The position numbers and the translations under genes were made by a program. Source: an uncultured Desulfuromusa sp. (GTDB lineage: Bacteria; Desulfobacterota; Desulfuromonadia; Desulfuromonadales; Geopsychrobacteraceae). From it: a stretch of DNA of 64,000 nt. Under the pieces are notes generated by a model, which did no database searches, was not told the origin of the DNA, and worked only from the letters and a program-made list of their open reading frames with translations. The stretch is from contig NZ_OY776574.1 in the NCBI RefSeq assembly GCF_963675815.1, positions 800,001-864,000 on the forward strand, written 5' to 3'. Below are positions 43,970 through 53,456 of the stretch, piece after piece. The first letter of the stretch is position 1; each line of letters starts with the position of its first letter.

Positions 43970-45034
43970 TCAACTGGATAACCGGATCAGACCGTAATCA
44001 CCTCCGGAACCGAACTTGAGGCAGGCCAGCGATTCCTGATCCAGTTTCTGCGTTGTGAGAGCCGATGTCGCCACAGGTACACCCGGATCCGGGGACGCAT
44101 AAAGGAGACGGTCTCCTAACGACACCGCAGCAGCGGCCAGATCAAATCCTGCCGCTGCAGGAAAACTGCCGTACAGAGCTGCATAAGCTGAAGCTGAAGC
44201 CCCACAGCCGTTGAGCAACTCTGCATAATAGGAACCACACTCCTTGTGACCATCTGCACCGATAATCAATAAATCATCCGCTGCCAAGTTAACTGGAGAG
44301 ATGAGATGATTTCCAAGAACAACTTCATCAATACAACCATAGGGCGCAGCATCATCTGCACGCGTCAGAACAAAAAATACAGCCCCTTCGCCCGTGACAG
44401 CACTCTGCTCAGAAAAAGCAAACGGCTGTAGCGGTCCCCTTTCAGCGGCTCCGAAAAATTGCTGACGACAGTAGCTCAAAACCTCGCAGGATTCATCGAC
44501 AGCACCAAACAAAACCTGATCCACCCGCCCTTCTGCCAACCATTGTTGTGCACTCAGCAATGCTGACGGGACAGACATCTCAAATTGAGTCACTGTCAAA
44601 CTTGGTGCTGTTGTTTTTAATTGAATGGAGACATGTGCAGCAGCTGAGTTATGGACTGAGTTGGAAAAATGGGTTGGTGAACTACACGAATAACCAAAAT
44701 CAAGATACGAATCGAGGAAATTAAAGGTGGTCTTCAAAGCGCCATACCCCGACGCAATGGCAACCCCCATACGGGAACGGTCCGCATCAAAAAGATCTGC
44801 ATCTTTAAGTGCCAGGCATGCACTGAGCAAGGTCATCCGTGAAAAATGATCAATTCGGCGCAATGCCCGTTTCGGAATAAATTCATCCAGACCAGCGACT
44901 CCCGCCCGATAGACAGGGAAGCCATCTGGCCCCGGAGCAGGGGACACTTCACCGGATTGCAATGCGGCACGTAATGCCTCAACCCCGCTGCCAAAACCAC
45001 CGGTCATCCCGATACCCTGAATTGCCATACGCAT
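43970..45034 (-). CDS. Ketosynthase-like chain-length factor (no catalytic Cys)
   Basis: A 354-residue beta-ketoacyl synthase fold protein beginning MRMAIQGIGMTGGFGSG. Where ketosynthases have T-A-C-S/A-S, this has VTQFEMSVPSAL, so the nucleophilic cysteine is absent, and the NAHGTGT and GHTLGA histidine motifs are not found (GADGHKECGSYYAEL replaces the first). It is therefore a partner subunit such as the chain-length factor of type II PKS systems, like ApeC of aryl polyene clusters. It directly follows the ketosynthase gene (one-base gap), the usual KS-CLF order. Confidence 0.85.
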   Translation of the reverse strand: MRMAIQGIGMTGGFGSGVEALRAALQSGEVSPAPGPDGFPVYRAGVAGLDEFIPKRALRRIDHFSRMTLLSACLALKDADLFDADRSRMGVAIASGYGALKTTFNFLDSYLDFGYSCSSPTHFSNSVHNSAAAHVSIQLKTTAPSLTVTQFEMSVPSALLSAQQWLAEGRVDQVLFGAVDESCEVLSYCRQQFFGAAERGPLQPFAFSEQSAVTGEGAVFFVLTRADDAAPYGCIDEVVLGNHLISPVNLAADDLLIIGADGHKECGSYYAELLNGCGASASAYAALYGSFPAAAGFDLAAAAVSLGDRLLYASPDPGVPVATSALTTQKLDQESLACLKFGSGGDYGLIRLSS

Positions 45035-45035
45035 A

Positions 45036-46230
45036 TCAGGCGTCTCCTTTAGAAAAGATCAGCACCCCGTTATTACCGCCAAATGCCAGCGATTCAGAGA
45101 GCGCGATGTCTCCACTGATCCGGGTGTTTTTAATAACCGGAGTCGCCGATAATTCAGGATCAACGGTTGAAAAACCAATACTTGCCGGCAATTCTTCGCG
45201 CTGAAGACAGGCAACGGTAAAGGCCGCTTCAATTCCACCTGCAGCCCCCAGAGTATGCCCTGTATAACCTTTTGTGGAGAGAAAAGGAATTCCGGGTAAG
45301 ACTTCATTCAACACCCGGCACTCAACCCGATCATTATCAGGAGTTCCCGTCCCGTGGGCGTTAATAAAAGAGATCATTTCCGGGGTGACCGCAGCAACAG
45401 AAAAAGCTTCAGACAAAGCCTGCTTAAGGCCTGTTCCGTCGGGATGCGGAGCGGTCAGATGATAGGCATCGGATGCAGAGCCATATCCCAAAAGGTAACC
45501 GCGCGCTTTGTTTTTCCGGACAGCTTCACTTTCCAGAATTAATATCCCGGCACCCTCACCAAGATTCAAACCTTTGCGCTCAACATCAAACGGTTTACAG
45601 GGTTCAGTATCACTGATCATCAATGAGCTGAATCCGGCGTAAGTCACTCTTGCCAGTTCATCAGCACCTCCGGCAATGACAATATCGCAAGCACCGGCTC
45701 TCAGCCATGAGGCACCGATACCGATTGCTTCCGTTCCTGACGAGCAGGCGTTGACGACAGTCTGTTTCGGACCATCGAGTTTAAGTTGCCGGGCTATCAC
45801 TGCCGCCGGATTACTGCGCAGAAATCGCTGGATGATCCCCATATCGGGGTCGCCACCGGCATCTTTAAAGGCACGATAGAAATCATCACAATTGAGCGAA
45901 CAACCAACGGTTGTGCCGATGCAGACGCCAACCCGTTTTCCCCGCAAATTCTCTGCTGTCCATCCGGCGTCAGCTAACGCTTCCAATGCCGCGGCCAGCG
46001 CTAACTGACTGGTGCGGGCATAGACCGTTTCCTGATGATCGAGTGGCAACTTAAATTCATCGCGCAGCTCGAGTACGGGGTAGCTCACCGGATGGTCTGT
46101 CGAAAAACGCCGCGGCGGGGTGCGGATAGCGTTGCTTTCTGAACATGTTTTCCATGGATTCAGGAAGACTCATCCCTGCCCCTGAAAGGCAACCAAGACC
46201 GGTGATAGCAATCGGCGCAGAGATCCCCAT
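45036..46230 (-). CDS. Beta-ketoacyl-ACP synthase II, frameshifted as read
   Basis: A FabF-type ketosynthase split between two frames. Frame one starts at the ATG at 46230 (overlapping the ACP stop, TGATG) with MGISAPIAITGLGCLSGAGM and runs to about SMENMF at 46141. The second frame carries RTPPRRFSTDHPVSYPVLEL and the rest to 45036, with active-site Cys in VNACSSGTEA, NAHGTGTPDN and KGYTGHTLGAAGG. The total of 1195 bases is one more than 398 codons, so a single extra base near 46100-46143 breaks it. Otherwise it would be a normal 397-residue enzyme paired with the Cys-less subunit. Could be a real mutation, a recoding site or a sequencing error. A GTG at 46088 could start a truncated form lacking the first strands. 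Confidence 0.85.
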
Positions 46231-46481
46231 CAAGCCATCCGTTCCTCAATGTACTGGGCCAGAGTGCTGAGAGTCTGGAATGCGGGGCGTCCCTCTTCCA
46301 TATCCTTGATTTCAACACCAAAGTGTTTTTGAACAATGACAACCAGCTCAACGGCATCAAGGGAATCCAGTCCCAATCCATCGCCGAATAAGGCCATATC
46401 ATCTTCGATTTCTTCTGGTTCAACATCTTCCAGATTCAGATCCTCAATGAGAACCTTTTTGAGCTTTTCTTTCACGCTCAT
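46230..46481 (-). CDS. Acyl carrier protein
   Basis: An 83-residue acidic ACP with GLGLDSLDAVELVV (phosphopantetheine Ser at about 40) and VIVQKHFGVEIKDMEEG. Overlaps the ketosynthase start. It matches the ACP that stands beside KS-CLF pairs in aryl polyene clusters and is the likely carrier for chain extension. Confidence 0.93.
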   Translation of the reverse strand: MSVKEKLKKVLIEDLNLEDVEPEEIEDDMALFGDGLGLDSLDAVELVVIVQKHFGVEIKDMEEGRPAFQTLSTLAQYIEERMA

Positions 46482-46502
46482 TGCATTGACTCCTTGAATT
46501 AT

Positions 46503-48632
46503 TCAGCAGTTTTTATCAAATGGCTGATTCTGCCACATATCGAAAAAATTGAAAAACTGAAATGGGTGTTCGGCACAAAAAATTTCCAAAGTTTCCGCAA
46601 ACTCCCTGACATAGGGTTGAAATACATGACGGCCACGTCCCAAACCAGGTGGAACTCTGATCGTTTTGTAAAGCTTCAATTCATATCTGGCCGAACCGGT
46701 TTTATATGAAAAAAGGACAACAATCGGTGCACCGGTCGCCGACGCCAATTTATAGGCACTAAACGGCATGGTCACCGTCCCCCCCATAAATTCAACATCC
46801 ACTCCGTTGCGATCTTCGCCAAGCATCCGGTCGCCCATCACCGACAGGACCTCGCCACGCTTGAGGACTTCGACCATTTTCAAAACCCCACCAAGATCTC
46901 CTCGAGGATCGATAATCCGATAGGGACATTCAATTCCGGCATGCTCGAAATAGTGCCGGTCAATGTCGCCGTCTTCGCGCTGCATCAGCAGGTTGACCGG
47001 TGTTTTCATAAACCCGAGAGCCGACATCGCTACCTGCCAGCAACCAACATGGGCATTCACAAGAATCACCCCTTTATTTTCGGCCAGAACCTGCAACAGC
47101 TCCGGTTTTCCTTGCAATTCCACATGAATCTGCTCTGGACCAAGGATGCCAACCAGCGCGCGGTCAACCAAAACCTTTCCCAGTTCCAATGTCATCCGGT
47201 AACTGTTCCAGAAACGTCTCCAGGCTCCGGCCTGAGGAAAGCGACGAGCAAGGTAATGGTGACATTTTTTCCGCACTGATGGCAGCAGCACATAATAAAA
47301 AACCACGAAATAAAGAGGAATATATGCGCCACGCCTGCCGCCCAACCGGATCATCAGATAAAAAAACTGATGCTGCCAGGATGAGCCAATACTGCGGCTG
47401 GTCCACTCCTGTCGAGCCACACGTTCTGAGCGAGGGTTCGACGGCCTTTCTGAAGTTTCCTGCTGATGACTGATGGCTGTTGCCAGCCAATACGTGACAA
47501 TAGCGACAATCACCGCCAGCAATGGTGCCAGCAACAATGACCCGAGGAGCCACTCGTACAATCTCTGCATGGCCTGATAGCCAAGGGTCTGCAATGAAAA
47601 TTCAGTCAGCCAGGTGCCATTACGGAGAAAATATCCAACCTCGATACAGAGCGCCGGTACCAGTGGCGGCATGCACATTTGACTGCTACTGATTGCGGCA
47701 ACCTTGTTGAGCCGAAAAAAACCACAGACGAACAAAATAGCAATGGTATGGCAGAACAACAATGGCAAAGTACCAAGCAAGACCCCCACTCCTGCTGCTA
47801 TAGCCAACTGTTTTGGCGAACTGTTCTCTTTGAGCAGTTGCCGGATTGACCGCAGGGGATGAATCACTGACAAGCTTTTCAGCTCTTTACTACCGTGCCC
47901 ATGTTTTTCCAGAATCTTCCGATGGGGCCAAGGAACAATCGATCGCAATGTCAGGTGCGTGTTCAGCAGAGTCAAACGCCAGTTATCCATGAAACCGCGG
48001 AAATGGGAGATACGCTCATCCGCTGAAGGGTAATAGACGGAAATATCCACATCCTGGAGATCGACCCCTGCCCAGGCAGACCGAACCAGAACCTCAATCT
48101 CAAAATTATAACGCCGCGTCCAAAAGTTCAGTTGCTGAAACACCAATAAAGGGTAAGCACGGAAACCACTCTGACTATCTTTCAGTTGACTCCCGGTCTG
48201 CAAGCGCAACCAGAAATTGGAAAATTTCCGCCCGAAACGAGAAGATCCAGGGATACTTTGCTGAGCAAAATCACGATGGCCGACAATCAAAGCCTTTGGA
48301 CTTTTGTCAACAGCTGTCAAAAATCGTGGCAGGTCTTCCGGATCATGCTGACCATCAGCATCAATGCTGATCATGTGGGTGAACCCCCGCCGCAGACCCC
48401 ATTCAGCAGCACTGCAAAGCGCCGCCCCCTTCCCCATATTCTGCCTGTGGCTTATTAACTCAACGGGGAGACCGACCAGAGTTTCTGCACCACCATCAGT
48501 ACTACCGTCATCGACGACCAGAACCTGAGGATGGTGTCGTAACACCGCTTCTACAACCTGTCGCAGCGTTTCCGCATGGTTATAGACCGGGACGACAACA
48601 AAAACCTGTATCCCTTCTTCAGGAACTGCCAT
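46503..48632 (-). CDS. Fusion of GT2 glycosyltransferase, DUF2062 and lipid acyltransferase
   Basis: A 709-residue protein in three parts. Residues about 8-230 are a family 2 glycosyltransferase (VFVVVPVYNHAETL, LVVDDGSTD, ISIDADGQHDPEDL). About 280-380 is a DUF2062 membrane segment (PKQLAIAAGVGVLLGTLP...). About 420-700 is an LpxL/HtrB-like acyltransferase with NAHVGCWQVAM and VMGDRMLG. Such fusions are known from aryl polyene clusters and probably attach sugar and acyl groups to the lipid carrying the polyene at the inner membrane. Its start overlaps the radical SAM gene. Confidence 0.88.
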   Translation of the reverse strand: MAVPEEGIQVFVVVPVYNHAETLRQVVEAVLRHHPQVLVVDDGSTDGGAETLVGLPVELISHRQNMGKGAALCSAAEWGLRRGFTHMISIDADGQHDPEDLPRFLTAVDKSPKALIVGHRDFAQQSIPGSSRFGRKFSNFWLRLQTGSQLKDSQSGFRAYPLLVFQQLNFWTRRYNFEIEVLVRSAWAGVDLQDVDISVYYPSADERISHFRGFMDNWRLTLLNTHLTLRSIVPWPHRKILEKHGHGSKELKSLSVIHPLRSIRQLLKENSSPKQLAIAAGVGVLLGTLPLLFCHTIAILFVCGFFRLNKVAAISSSQMCMPPLVPALCIEVGYFLRNGTWLTEFSLQTLGYQAMQRLYEWLLGSLLLAPLLAVIVAIVTYWLATAISHQQETSERPSNPRSERVARQEWTSRSIGSSWQHQFFYLMIRLGGRRGAYIPLYFVVFYYVLLPSVRKKCHHYLARRFPQAGAWRRFWNSYRMTLELGKVLVDRALVGILGPEQIHVELQGKPELLQVLAENKGVILVNAHVGCWQVAMSALGFMKTPVNLLMQREDGDIDRHYFEHAGIECPYRIIDPRGDLGGVLKMVEVLKRGEVLSVMGDRMLGEDRNGVDVEFMGGTVTMPFSAYKLASATGAPIVVLFSYKTGSARYELKLYKTIRVPPGLGRGRHVFQPYVREFAETLEIFCAEHPFQFFNFFDMWQNQPFDKNC

Positions 48633-50079
48633 AGCGTTTATTACTTAAAGCAAAGCGGAGGAATTGTCCGGCACTACCCGCAAAGCGCAACCAACTATCA
48701 GGTGATTTCCAGAGCATCGTCAGATAACCCAATAACACCCGGTTGCGCCGAAAGTGGCTCTTATAAAACTCAATGAATAATTTTTCCAACCGCTCCTTCT
48801 CCATACCATGCGGGACAAATTGAAAATGCATACAGTCCATCTTCGGCCAATCTTCATCAAAGCTTCCAAGTTGATGGATTTTTTCATAGATTGGCGAACC
48901 CGGAAAAGGGGTAAACTTGGCCAGATTAAAATCGTCAATCGGCAGCGAAAAAACATAATCCATACTCCGCCGGATCGACTCTTCACTCTCCCCCGGCAAT
49001 CCCATCATCAACAGCCCTTTGGTACGGATACCGCAGGATTTAATGGTGCGAATCGTTTCGCCAAGACGATCAAGATTGACATTCTGGCGGTGCTGAGAAA
49101 GCAGCAGTTCATCCCCGCTTTCAATCCCCAAACTCACCATCCAGCACCCTGCTGCCTTCATCAGCTGCAACAGCTCACGATCAACATGTTCTGCTCGCAC
49201 TGCGCAGTTAAAAGTCATCCCCAGCGGTTGATTAATCATCAAATAACAGAACTCTTCAACCCGATCGCGGTGAAAAGTAAACTGATCATCATAAAAATTG
49301 ATATGCCGGATTGAAAACCTTTGCTGTAGATATTTCAGATGCTGATAAAGATATTCGGCTGAATTAAACCGGAAAGTACTGCGAAAAACACTACGATCAC
49401 AATAACTGCAACGATAAGGACAGCCACGACTGGAGATACAGCTACTGTTCGGGGCCGTCGGATAATTGAATATCGGCAGCTTATAGGCAGCGGGATATCC
49501 CGCCAGCTTTTCATAGGCAGGAAAGGGAAGATCGTCAAGAACCAATGCTTCCGACCGATAACCATTATCAACCAAGGTGCCGTCAGCAGCTCGCCAGACC
49601 AGACCAGCGACTTGAGCCGGATCACTGCCATCCAGTTGTGCCAGCTCCAGAATCACCTGCTCCCCCTCACCAATAACCGCATAATCAATCACAGGTGAGA
49701 ATTCGAGGATTTTCTCCTTCAACGCTGAAACATGTGAACCGCCAAAAACAATCTTAATTTCCGGAAGTTCAGCTTTAGCTAACTGCGCCAACCGGACCGA
49801 ATCGTGAAAACTGGCCGTGGTACAGCTGATACCGAGAATGATGGGGCGCTGCTGACGTAACAGCTGCTTTAAAGGCTGATCAACATCAGGATACGCATAG
49901 CCGTCAAGAATGTCACAGTGGAAACCCTCACGTTCAAGATAGGCGGCTATACTTGCCAAACCCAAAGGCGGCATGATATTCGCCTTGCGGGAAATGTCCT
50001 GAGAAGCCGCCTCAACCTTGTAACCAAGGGGATGGAGCAATAGAATATTTTTATCGTTTAGAGAATTCATCCGCGACAT
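48619..50079 (-). CDS. B12-binding-domain radical SAM enzyme
   Basis: A 486-residue protein with an N-terminal cobalamin-type domain (ILLLHPLGYK to about 150, PPLGLASIAAYLEREG, VFGGSHVSAL, YAVIGEGE) and a radical SAM core with cysteines at about 220, 224 and 227 (RGCPYRCSYC). The core has TFNCAVRAEHVD, MVSLGIESGDE and KGLLMMGLPGESEESIRRSMDY, typical of the BchE-like superfamily. Third of three adjacent radical SAM genes and overlapping the GT2 fusion. The reaction is unknown; methyl transfer, cyclisation or desaturation of an acyl chain are candidates. Confidence 0.87.
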   Translation of the reverse strand: MSRMNSLNDKNILLLHPLGYKVEAASQDISRKANIMPPLGLASIAAYLEREGFHCDILDGYAYPDVDQPLKQLLRQQRPIILGISCTTASFHDSVRLAQLAKAELPEIKIVFGGSHVSALKEKILEFSPVIDYAVIGEGEQVILELAQLDGSDPAQVAGLVWRAADGTLVDNGYRSEALVLDDLPFPAYEKLAGYPAAYKLPIFNYPTAPNSSCISSRGCPYRCSYCDRSVFRSTFRFNSAEYLYQHLKYLQQRFSIRHINFYDDQFTFHRDRVEEFCYLMINQPLGMTFNCAVRAEHVDRELLQLMKAAGCWMVSLGIESGDELLLSQHRQNVNLDRLGETIRTIKSCGIRTKGLLMMGLPGESEESIRRSMDYVFSLPIDDFNLAKFTPFPGSPIYEKIHQLGSFDEDWPKMDCMHFQFVPHGMEKERLEKLFIEFYKSHFRRNRVLLGYLTMLWKSPDSWLRFAGSAGQFLRFALSNKRYGSS

Positions 50080-50083
50080 CGAC

Positions 50084-51442
50084 CTAAACAGCTTCCTTGC
50101 GGGGAAAACGAACCAGACGATCCCACATCAAGCCGCAAAAACCAAACCCCTTCATCACTGCCATCCGTTCCATTCCTTTGGATGGCGGGAAGATGCGATT
50201 TCTCTGCTTGGCAAAGTCCTCTTCAATGGTTTTCTCCATCTTCTTTCGATCCAGTAATGGTGAAAAATAATAGACCGGCTTCAGTAAGGAAGTATCAGCA
50301 CTGACCAAGCCATCGGCTATTGCCCGCTGATGTAAGGGGGCATCGGGGTGGATGCGAATTCCGGAAAAGGCAAACACAACTGATTGCCCCAGTTGCGCCA
50401 TATTCTTCAGACTTTCAGCCACCGAAGCGTCATCTTCATCCGGGCCGCCGAACATCACAAAATGGGCCGCAGGAAGCTGTTCATCCAGGCAGGCCTGGTT
50501 CACTTCAATGATTTCGGCAAAACTCAAGTGTTTATCAAGACCAGCCAGGGTTTGATCCGAGCCCGCATCCGTGCCCAGCTCCAGAGCGTAAAGTCCCGCG
50601 CGTTTCATCAACGCCAGCTCTTCCCGATTCAGTCCCTGCGGGCGGAAAAAGGCCGACCATTGCATTCCCAGGTCGCGACTCAACATCTCCTCAACCAGAT
50701 CGAGATATTTCTTCTGCGGATCATTGAATACTGAATCGGTAAAAAAAACCCGCTCGGCACCGTGTTCCCGCTTCAACTTCTCCAGCTCATCAACCACCAG
50801 TCGGGGATCTCGGAAACGAAAATGATAGCCCTCAAGATGGGGATAAGAGCAGTAGCTACAGCGATGTGGGCAACCCCGCTTGGTCTGCAGATTAACCATA
50901 CCACTCTGTTGCAGATAAAAACCGACCAGGTCCTGATCATACAAAGGAGAGCTGAATTCATCACCGGGAAGAGGCTGATTTCTCTGAATTAATCGTGGGA
51001 CCTCTTTCCCAGCCTCGAGATCAGCAACTAACTGTGGTAGGGATAACTCTCCCTCGCCGATAATGGCGTGGTCTACGCCCAGATAGTCTGCGATCTCCTC
51101 TGGAAGGATCGTCAATGCCGGACCGCCGACAACAATAGGAACTCGCACCTCTTGACGTATTCCTGCTATAAAATCCTTGATTTTCTGTAGATACCAACCA
51201 TCGTCACCGCTGAAAGAATCCACATTATCAATGTTGCGTAATGATATGGCCAGAAGGTCAGGTGCAAACACCCTGATCTGCTCCAGCATCTGCGGCAAAG
51301 ATTCCCCCTGGGCCAAAGGATCATACTGTTGCACCTGGTGCCCTGCCTTCTGTACTGCCCCAGCGACGACTGCCATTCCCAATGGGTAAACCGGATAGGG
51401 ATCTGTCGTCGTGTTGCTGGAGATAAAAAACACCCGACTCAT
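50084..51442 (-). CDS. B12-binding-domain radical SAM enzyme (lipid-biosynthesis type)
   Basis: A 452-residue protein. An N-terminal cobalamin-type domain (PVYPLGMAVVAGAVQKAGHQVQQYDP...VVGGPALTILPEE...AIIGEGE) leads to a radical SAM core with cysteines at about 191, 195 and 198 (KRGCPHRCSYC). Further elements are FFTDSVFNDP, MKRAGLYALELGTDAGSD and HFVMFGGPDEDD. It resembles the proteins named lipid biosynthesis B12-binding/radical SAM in ketosynthase clusters (from memory). Overlaps the next radical SAM gene by four bases. Confidence 0.87.
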   Translation of the reverse strand: MSRVFFISSNTTTDPYPVYPLGMAVVAGAVQKAGHQVQQYDPLAQGESLPQMLEQIRVFAPDLLAISLRNIDNVDSFSGDDGWYLQKIKDFIAGIRQEVRVPIVVGGPALTILPEEIADYLGVDHAIIGEGELSLPQLVADLEAGKEVPRLIQRNQPLPGDEFSSPLYDQDLVGFYLQQSGMVNLQTKRGCPHRCSYCSYPHLEGYHFRFRDPRLVVDELEKLKREHGAERVFFTDSVFNDPQKKYLDLVEEMLSRDLGMQWSAFFRPQGLNREELALMKRAGLYALELGTDAGSDQTLAGLDKHLSFAEIIEVNQACLDEQLPAAHFVMFGGPDEDDASVAESLKNMAQLGQSVVFAFSGIRIHPDAPLHQRAIADGLVSADTSLLKPVYYFSPLLDRKKMEKTIEEDFAKQRNRIFPPSKGMERMAVMKGFGFCGLMWDRLVRFPRKEAV

Positions 51443-52698
51443 GCGTTAGCCTTTTTAAACACCCGGCTTTTACGTGGATTATAACGATGGTAGGTTCCAT
51501 CATCCATCTCCCGACGGATGACTTTCTTGAATAATTCTCCCATTTTCAATTGGTGACCGCTGTCGGAATTAAAAGTATCCCACGCATAGTAATAGAGTTC
51601 CTGCAGTTTTTCCGGAGTCATCTGCTTGGGCTGAAAAACCACCTTGTCAGCCGTATACTTCAGCCAGTCATTGGAAAGGATCCGCCCATCCTTTTCCATC
51701 TGTCGGCGAATCGGAGACTTGGGAAAAGGGGTCAGGATGGTAAATTCAGCAACGTCCAGATCAATCTCCATCAGAAAATCGACCAACCGCTTGATATCAT
51801 CTTCGCTCTGATCATCAGTACCGAGAATAATCGTCCCTTCCACCCCGATACCGTGGTCCTTGAATCGTTTAACCCGGTTGCGAATGGTGTCGGAAGTATC
51901 AAAAACAGCTTGATAGACGTACCAGGCACCGGCATCAGCAGCTGCTTTAATAACCTCTTCATCGTCAAGAATAGGATGAGAGACCCACTTTTTCTTCAGT
52001 GGCTCCATCGCTTTGAACAGATCCAGCAACCACTGACGATCCTGAGCCAGAGAATTGTCGACAATAAACATGCGATTATTCTGGATTGCCTCCATCTCCT
52101 CGATGACTTTATCGATAGGCCGAGGACGGAAAGTTGTTCCGCCGAGAAAACCGGTACAGCAGGGGAAACAGTTGAACTTACAGCCCCGGGACGCATGCAC
52201 CAGATCAAGCATCTGCACCCCGCGGTAGTTATAGAGCTCACGATCAAGAATCTCTCGTTTGGCCGTCCCGACAAGATTAATATCGGGGTGCTTCTGCATG
52301 TAGTCATAGACCGGCTTCAGTTCACCTCGTTTAAAATCATCCAGCACCTGGGCAAAACGTCCCTCAACCTCACCAAGAAAAACCGAATCAGCATGTAACT
52401 GCACCTCTTCAGCATGCAACATGGTGGCAATACCTCCGAAAATGACAGTATTTCCCCTTTGGCGAAATTCACGGGCAATCTCAAAGGCACGAGGAAGTTG
52501 AGAACTGAGCATGGTTGAAATAGCCACCAGATCACAGGTGGCATCAAAATCGATCGTCTGCAGATTTTCATCCGTAAAATTAATTTCAACATCATCGGGC
52601 AACGCCGCTGCGAAAACGACTGGACCGTGCGGTGGCAAATGAAATTCGGTTTGTCGATCCAGCTTCGGCCAGCGTGGATAAATCAGCTCCATCTTCAT
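51439..52698 (-). CDS. B12-binding-domain radical SAM enzyme
   Basis: A 419-residue protein with a short cobalamin-type N-terminal domain (MELIYPRWPKL, DLVAISTMLSSQLPRAFEIAREFRQRGNTVIFGGI, SVFLGEVEGRF) and a radical SAM core with cysteines at about 173, 177 and 180 (SRGCKFNCFPCC). The C-terminus has TILTPFPKSPIRRQMEKDGRI. First of the radical SAM trio. A gap of 50 bases separates it from the half-length ketosynthase, with AAAGGAG before its start. Confidence 0.86.
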   Translation of the reverse strand: MKMELIYPRWPKLDRQTEFHLPPHGPVVFAAALPDDVEINFTDENLQTIDFDATCDLVAISTMLSSQLPRAFEIAREFRQRGNTVIFGGIATMLHAEEVQLHADSVFLGEVEGRFAQVLDDFKRGELKPVYDYMQKHPDINLVGTAKREILDRELYNYRGVQMLDLVHASRGCKFNCFPCCTGFLGGTTFRPRPIDKVIEEMEAIQNNRMFIVDNSLAQDRQWLLDLFKAMEPLKKKWVSHPILDDEEVIKAAADAGAWYVYQAVFDTSDTIRNRVKRFKDHGIGVEGTIILGTDDQSEDDIKRLVDFLMEIDLDVAEFTILTPFPKSPIRRQMEKDGRILSNDWLKYTADKVVFQPKQMTPEKLQELYYYAWDTFNSDSGHQLKMGELFKKVIRREMDDGTYHRYNPRKSRVFKKANA

Positions 52699-52748
52699 TG
52701 TGTAAAAACTCCTTTATTGTGAACAGAGAGAAATCCCCTGCCAAGCAT

Positions 52749-53456
52749 CTATACACCTACTACCAAACATTTTGCCACCAGTGAGCGAAAATCAGCAACC
52801 CTGGCCCCTGAAAAAAATATTTCTCCTCCCGTAAGTTCCAATTTTCCATAACTCGGGAGGGAAGAAGAAGGTTCTCTCCCCAGCAGAAAGAACAGGCTGC
52901 CGGGATATTCATTTTCTGGGGACAATTCTTGCGGTGGATTTAAATCACAAATTCCGGTCAAAATGGCCTGTTGCTCACTCCAGGCCAACTCCTCCAGAGC
53001 ATAGTGTATAGCGGAAAGACCTTTCTCGTCGTCCTGGTTGATCACCAGAGTCTGCCCTGTGAGGCCAAACCGAAGGGCCGCCTCCCCCAGAAAACTGTTT
53101 GCCAAGGTATAAGCAAACAGGTTCGGACTGGCCAGTTTTCCATTTTCCGGCAACATCGTCTGTAAATAGGCAATATCCGTTTGCAGACAACCATAGCGAC
53201 TGGCAGCAACAATCCCTATCGGTCGCTTCTCACTCCAGGTTTCCTCGCCGGCATCACGCAGGCAGAAAGCAATGGCCGCAAGACCGATGCGGGAAAACTC
53301 ATCAAGCCGTCCAAAACGCATATCCGGTTTTTCAAAAACCTGCTTACGTTTTGGTATCTCCAGAGTCCCTGGAAGCAACGGTTGCTCTTCGGTCTTCCGA
53401 CCACAGTTGCAACCGGCGGCGGTCACCCAGCCGATACCATTAATCCACCCCGTCAT
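52749..53456 (-). CDS. Half-length ketosynthase-like protein without catalytic Cys
   Basis: A 235-residue protein equal to the N-terminal half of a ketosynthase (MTGWINGIGWVTAAG, RLDEFSRIGLAAIAFCLRDAG, GIVAASRYGCLQTDIAYLQ, NLFAYTLANSFLGEAALRFGL). At the place of the nucleophile it has INQDDEKGLSA, so no Cys, and the histidine motifs of the second half are missing. It ends with an ordinary stop and intact spacing. Overlaps the ketosynthase before it (ATGA), suggesting a non-catalytic partner, not a random fragment. Similar short forms occur in aryl polyene clusters. Confidence 0.8.
   Translation of the reverse strand: MTGWINGIGWVTAAGCNCGRKTEEQPLLPGTLEIPKRKQVFEKPDMRFGRLDEFSRIGLAAIAFCLRDAGEETWSEKRPIGIVAASRYGCLQTDIAYLQTMLPENGKLASPNLFAYTLANSFLGEAALRFGLTGQTLVINQDDEKGLSAIHYALEELAWSEQQAILTGICDLNPPQELSPENEYPGSLFFLLGREPSSSLPSYGKLELTGGEIFFSGARVADFRSLVAKCLVVGV

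Noticed and set aside
46088..46143. Programmed -1 slippery site as the cause of the ketosynthase frameshift
   Set aside because: The change needed is +1 (or -2), and no X-XXY-YYZ heptamer is present, so a standard -1 site is not supported.
48808..49314. 168-codon plus-strand frame within a radical SAM gene
   Set aside because: Shadow of the real minus-strand gene.
51550..52398. 282-codon plus-strand frame opposite a radical SAM gene
   Set aside because: Long only because of the codon use of the real gene on the other strand, which has clear motifs.
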